A stretch of DNA of 8,478 nt. Source: Elusimicrobiota bacterium (GTDB taxonomy: Bacteria > Elusimicrobiota > Elusimicrobia > F11). The stretch lies in contig JAKLIS010000044.1 in assembly GCA_022709485.1 (NCBI GenBank), forward strand, positions 1 through 8,478. Direction: 5' to 3'. This document shows positions 5,181 to 8,478 of the stretch, in pieces. The notes beneath the pieces were generated by a model. It saw nothing but the letters and a program-made list of their open reading frames with translations, was not told the DNA's origin and did not search any database. How positions within the stretch are numbered: the stretch's first letter is position 1; the number at the start of each line of letters is the position of its first letter. The position numbers and the translations under genes are program-made.

Positions 5181-7181
5181 TCAGGAATCTTTCAGGTCGA
5201 TATTCATTTGTTTCAATTCAACAATTCGATCTCGGCACACCGCGGCCAATTCGAAATCCAACACATCCGCCGCTTCCAACATCTGTTTTTCCAATTCCGC
5301 AATGGCGTTTCTGAGACTTTTCCGATCTTTAATATCGAAAGATATATCTTTGGCGATTTTATATAGACCCTTTTCCTTGGCTTCCGATTGAAATTCCTCC
5401 AAATCGTGAACGGCCTTTTCAATGGTTTTAGGGGTAATTTTGTGTTTTTTGTTGTAGCTCAGTTGCTTCTTCCGACGGCGGGTCATTTCCCCCAGCGCCC
5501 GTTCCATTGAGCCGGTTATTTTATCCGCGTACAAAACCACCCCGCCTCCCACGTTTCGGGCGGCCCGCCCGCACACCTGAATGAGAGTGGTTTCTGATCT
5601 TAGAAACCCCTCTTTATCAGCGTCCAATACGGCCACCAAAGACACTTCCGGCAGATCCAACCCTTCTCGCAGCAAATTGATTCCAACCAAAATATCACAC
5701 CCCCCTTTTCTCAAGTCTTGAATAATTCGAATGCGCTCAAGGGCGTCAATATCGGAATGCATGTAACGAACCTTAAATCCCTTTTCGACCAAGAAATCGG
5801 TCAAATCCTCGGCCATTCTTTTAGTGAGGGTGTTGATGAGCACCCGTTCTTTTTTAACCACCCGCTCTTTTATCCTGTTGATCAAATCCTGAATTTGCCC
5901 AAGAGAGGGCCGGATAACGACATCCGGATCAACCAAACCCGTCGGCCGGATAACCTGTTCGACCACTTCGCCTTTCGTCGCGTTCAATTCGTAGGGACCC
6001 GGGGTAGCCGACACATAGATGACCGATGGCACAATGGATTTAAACTCTTCAAACCGGAGCGGGCGATTGTCCAGAGCGGACGGAAGACGAAACCCAAAAT
6101 CGACCAGCGTCTGCTTTCGGGACCGGTCGCCTTCAAACATTCCGCCGATTTGAGGAACAGCCACATGAGACTCATCGATAATGGTGATAAAGTCTTTAGG
6201 AAAGTAGTCAATAAGACAAGCGGGACGTTCTCCCGGCGCGCGACCGGACAAATGCCGGGAATAATTTTCAATCCCGTGGCAAAATCCCGCCTCTCGCATC
6301 ATTTCCATGTCGTAACGGGTCCGCTGCTCAAGACGCTGCGCTTCCAGTAATTTCCCTCTCGATTTGAAAAAGTCGAGCCGCTCGGTCAATTCTTGCCCGA
6401 TTTGTGAAAGGGCCCTCTCAATGGTGGGTCGCGTGGTGACGAAATGCCGGGCGGGGTAAATAAAAGTCCTTTCTTTTTCGGATATTATTTCTCCCGTGAG
6501 CGGGTTAAATTCAATGAGCCGTTCAATCTCATCTCCGAACAATTCAACCCGGATGGCCGTTTCGAGATAGGCAGGAAAAATCTCCACCGTATCACCGCGT
6601 ACCCGGAACACGCCCGGCGAAAAATCGATTTCATTTCTTTGGTAATGGGTCGCCACCAGATCGGCCAAAATTTCCTGCCGGGGCCGGGTTTTTCCCACTT
6701 CCAAACCCACGCACATTTCCCGATAATCTTCCGGGGATCCCAACCCATAAATGCAAGAGACGCTGGCCACAATAATGACGTCTGACCGTTCCATCAGGCT
6801 GGAAGTGGCCTTGAGCCTTAAACGATCAATATGCTCGTTGATGCTGGCGTCTTTCTCAATAAAGGTATCCGATTGCGGCACATAGGCTTCCGGTTGGTAA
6901 TAATCGTAATAGGAAATGAAATATTCAACCGCGTTTTTGGGGAAAAAAGACTTAAATTCGGCGTACAACTGTGCGGCCAAGGTTTTGTTGGGAGACATCA
7001 CCAAAACGGGTTTATTAAATTGAGCCACCACATTGGCGATGGTGAAAGTCTTACCTGAACCCGTCACTCCCAAAAGAACCTGGCCGGGCTTGTTTTCCTT
7101 TATTCCTTGAATGAGAGACTTTATGGCCTCCGGTTGATCGCCGGCGGGTTTAAATTTAGAAACAATTTGAAATTTGCTCAT
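5181..7181 (-). CDS. uvrB: Excinuclease ABC subunit B
   Basis: Damage-verifying helicase-like subunit of UvrABC nucleotide excision repair; it receives damaged DNA from UvrA and recruits UvrC. The 666 residues match the usual 660-680. Landmarks in order: the N-terminal signature [11 protein letters not shown] (10-20), Walker A GVTGSGKT (38-45), the beta-hairpin [12 protein letters not shown] (91-102), SVSCIYGLG (140-148), DESH (336-339), SATP (391-394), the motif V segment [14 protein letters not shown] (500-513) and the C-terminal UVR domain (about 623-658). Motif VI reads QVCGRAARN (535-543), where nearly all UvrB proteins have QTIGRAARN; the arginines are kept. The start is chosen by its match to the family N-terminus. 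No Shine-Dalgarno sequence and no recognisable LexA/SOS box precede it. The gene stands alone, convergent with the pilus ATPase gene and divergent from the LOG-family gene. Confidence 0.98.
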   Translation of the reverse strand: MSKFQIVSKFKPAGDQPEAIKSLIQGIKENKPGQVLLGVTGSGKTFTIANVVAQFNKPVLVMSPNKTLAAQLYAEFKSFFPKNAVEYFISYYDYYQPEAYVPQSDTFIEKDASINEHIDRLRLKATSSLMERSDVIIVASVSCIYGLGSPEDYREMCVGLEVGKTRPRQEILADLVATHYQRNEIDFSPGVFRVRGDTVEIFPAYLETAIRVELFGDEIERLIEFNPLTGEIISEKERTFIYPARHFVTTRPTIERALSQIGQELTERLDFFKSRGKLLEAQRLEQRTRYDMEMMREAGFCHGIENYSRHLSGRAPGERPACLIDYFPKDFITIIDESHVAVPQIGGMFEGDRSRKQTLVDFGFRLPSALDNRPLRFEEFKSIVPSVIYVSATPGPYELNATKGEVVEQVIRPTGLVDPDVVIRPSLGQIQDLINRIKERVVKKERVLINTLTKRMAEDLTDFLVEKGFKVRYMHSDIDALERIRIIQDLRKGGCDILVGINLLREGLDLPEVSLVAVLDADKEGFLRSETTLIQVCGRAARNVGGGVVLYADKITGSMERALGEMTRRRKKQLSYNKKHKITPKTIEKAVHDLEEFQSEAKEKGLYKIAKDISFDIKDRKSLRNAIAELEKQMLEAADVLDFELAAVCRDRIVELKQMNIDLKDS

Positions 7182-7198
7182 GCGGGCATCATAATAAT

Positions 7199-7227
7199 TT
7201 GGGAGACAAGTTTTTATTTACTAAAGT
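7199..7227 (+). promoter_or_regulatory. Possible weak promoter of the LOG-family gene
   Basis: TTGGGA (7199-7204), a 17-base spacer and TAAAGT (7222-7227), each four of six to consensus, in the 71-base divergent gap. Transcription would begin near 7234, leaving only about 20 bases of leader. Both boxes are modest, so this is a candidate only. Confidence 0.3.
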
Positions 7228-7252
7228 CGCACGTCAATAAATCCAATTATCC

Positions 7253-8410
7253 ATGAGAAAATTTACGAACAAACCAATTCGAGAAGAGGGAACCCAAGAC
7301 GATCTCATCATCGGGGGAGAATTCAATGTTTCCCAGAAACCCGATGAGTACAAAAAAACGATTGGTCCCTGGGACCCGGTCATCCAAAAGCACATCAAAA
7401 ATTTGATCGCCGAAATCAACCTGGGAAACGAGCCTTTTATTAATGAAGACATCGTCAGGGAAATCATCGTGACGGCCCTAAAAGCGGTCCAGGCGCAAAT
7501 TGGACGAGGTGACCTCAAAATTTTAAGCCGCACAGTTCGCGAACTCCGCTATGCTTTCAAGATTTTCAAAGACTACAGAAACATCCGCAAAATCACGCTT
7601 TTCGGTTCAGCCAGAACCAGGCCTTCCAGCCCGGAATATATCATGGCGCGGGATTTTTCAAGGAAACTCGCCGCCAAAGGTTACATGATCATAACAGGCG
7701 CGGGGCCGGGCATTATGCGCGCGGGAAATGAAGGGGCCGGGCCCCGGAAAAGTTTCGGGATCAATATCCGCCTTCCTTTTGAGCAAATGCCGAATAGATT
7801 TATCGCGAATCAACCCACTTACATTGACTGCCGGTATTTTTTCACGCGGAAATTGGTTTTCGTAAAAGAAGCGAGCGGAGCAGTCTTTCTTCCAGGCGGC
7901 TTCGGAACACTGGACGAGGCTTTCGAAATATTGACTTTGGTCCAAACCGGCAAAAGCGACCCTATTCCTGTCATCATGCTAGAACCCAAAGGAACCCATT
8001 TTTGGCGCGATCTGTTGACCTTTTTTAAAAAACGACTCATTGGCCCCAAAAAGATTTCACCCGAAGACGTCAATATTTTCAAAATCTGCCATTGCGCCGA
8101 TGAAGCCTGCGAAGAAGTGGTCTCTTTTTATTCCAACTTTCATTCTATTCGCTATGTGGGAGATAATTTGGTTCTCCGTCTTCAACATGATCCCAGCAAA
8201 GCTGTTTTAGATCACCTGAATAAAAACTTTAAAGACATTTTAACATCCGGGAAATTCGAGAAAACCCGCGCGCTTCCGCAAGAAGTGAATCAACCGGACA
8301 TTGCCCATTTGCCTCGCCTTATTTTCCGGTTTAATAGAGTCAACAACGGGCGCTTGAGACAGATGATTAACTATCTCAATTCCGTTGCCAAAGAAAAACG
8401 CGTTCGCTGA
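7253..8410 (+). CDS. LOG-family (TIGR00730-like) nucleotide phosphoribohydrolase-type protein with long extensions
   Basis: Rossmann-fold protein of the LOG/'lysine decarboxylase-like' family. Characterised members hydrolyse the N-glycosidic bond of nucleoside 5'-monophosphates, releasing the base and ribose 5-phosphate. The core (about 113-290 of 385) shows FGSAR (117-121), TGAGPGIMRAGNEGA (148-162), the Arg of FFTRK (196-200) and the defining PGGFGTLDE (214-222), so the active site looks complete. Unlike the roughly 190-residue plant and bacterial LOG proteins, it has an N-terminal extension of about 110 residues (largely helical by composition) and a C-terminal region of about 95. This recalls the three-part layout of the nucleosidase PpnN, but I cannot show similarity by eye. 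The substrate is therefore unknown; the old lysine decarboxylase label should not be used. No clear ribosome binding site precedes the ATG. The stop overlaps the next ATG. Confidence 0.88.
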   Translation: MRKFTNKPIREEGTQDDLIIGGEFNVSQKPDEYKKTIGPWDPVIQKHIKNLIAEINLGNEPFINEDIVREIIVTALKAVQAQIGRGDLKILSRTVRELRYAFKIFKDYRNIRKITLFGSARTRPSSPEYIMARDFSRKLAAKGYMIITGAGPGIMRAGNEGAGPRKSFGINIRLPFEQMPNRFIANQPTYIDCRYFFTRKLVFVKEASGAVFLPGGFGTLDEAFEILTLVQTGKSDPIPVIMLEPKGTHFWRDLLTFFKKRLIGPKKISPEDVNIFKICHCADEACEEVVSFYSNFHSIRYVGDNLVLRLQHDPSKAVLDHLNKNFKDILTSGKFEKTRALPQEVNQPDIAHLPRLIFRFNRVNNGRLRQMINYLNSVAKEKRVR

Positions 8411-8478
8411 TGCCGGCCTTTTTCCCTAAAAAGAAAACGGCCCGCCTCCTTTTGTTCTTTTCTTTCCTCTTTCCCCCC
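8410..8478 (+). CDS. Start of a probable exported or membrane protein (truncated by window edge)
   Basis: An ATG overlaps the LOG-family stop as TGATG and opens a frame that stays open to the end of the window (23 codons). The residues form a signal-peptide-like start: MPAFFPKKKTARLLLFF at 1-17 has a basic KKK...R followed by a Leu/Phe-rich stretch. The one-base overlap suggests translational coupling to the LOG-family gene. Only the N-terminus is visible, so neither family nor cleavage site can be given, and a chance open frame is possible. Confidence 0.5.
   Translation, partial: MPAFFPKKKTARLLLFFSFLFPP

Noticed and set aside
5718..6350. 210-codon open frame on the plus strand opposite uvrB
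   Set aside because: It lies entirely within the well-supported uvrB gene, has no recognisable motif or ribosome binding site, and looks like an antisense shadow of coding sequence.
7182..7252. SOS/LexA box controlling uvrB
   Set aside because: No CTG-N10-CAG or GAAC/GTTC-type operator was found in the gap; other lineage-specific boxes cannot be excluded.

Overview
The window looks like chromosomal DNA from a bacterium of moderate GC content, probably a Gram-negative-type, under-sampled lineage. It encodes NadC, BirA, UvrB, a UbiE/MenG-type methyltransferase, a type IV pilus retraction ATPase and a GAF-HD-GYP c-di-GMP phosphodiesterase, all bacterial families. It also carries a 59-residue single-domain histone-fold protein. 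Small histones of this kind are known from Bdellovibrio, Leptospira and scattered candidate phyla. That points towards such a lineage (Elusimicrobiota, Omnitrophota or a former deltaproteobacterial group are possible), but nothing here fixes the taxon. No mobile element, CRISPR array, rRNA or tRNA was seen, and no gap between genes exceeds 300 bases.

Layout. Positions 1-2546 are read leftwards. nadC and birA form a tight pair (TAATG overlap) for NAD and biotin-enzyme metabolism. After a 182-base gap containing a good sigma70-type promoter comes the histone gene, followed immediately by the UbiE/MenG methyltransferase, which runs off the left edge. Positions 2557-5167 are read rightwards: a promoter, a possible 7-codon leader ORF, the GAF-HD-GYP gene and then a PilT/PilU ATPase. 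Both products relate to surface motility and its second-messenger control. uvrB is read leftwards and converges on the pilT-type gene with only 13 bases between the stop codons. A 71-base divergent region separates uvrB from a long LOG-family (TIGR00730-like) gene read rightwards. That gene overlaps, by TGATG, the start of a protein with a signal-peptide-like N-terminus cut off by the right edge.

The most noteworthy element is the bacterial histone gene with its own control region. The promoter's -35 box and 18-bp spacer carry an imperfect dyad, and the leader contains a GAAA-loop hairpin just ahead of a strong ribosome binding site. The downstream methyltransferase has no ATG, GTG or TTG in the right place, so it may start at a rare codon coupled to the histone stop. 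Other points worth checking are the leader ORF abutting the GAF-HD-GYP start and an altered, normally near-invariant helicase motif in UvrB.
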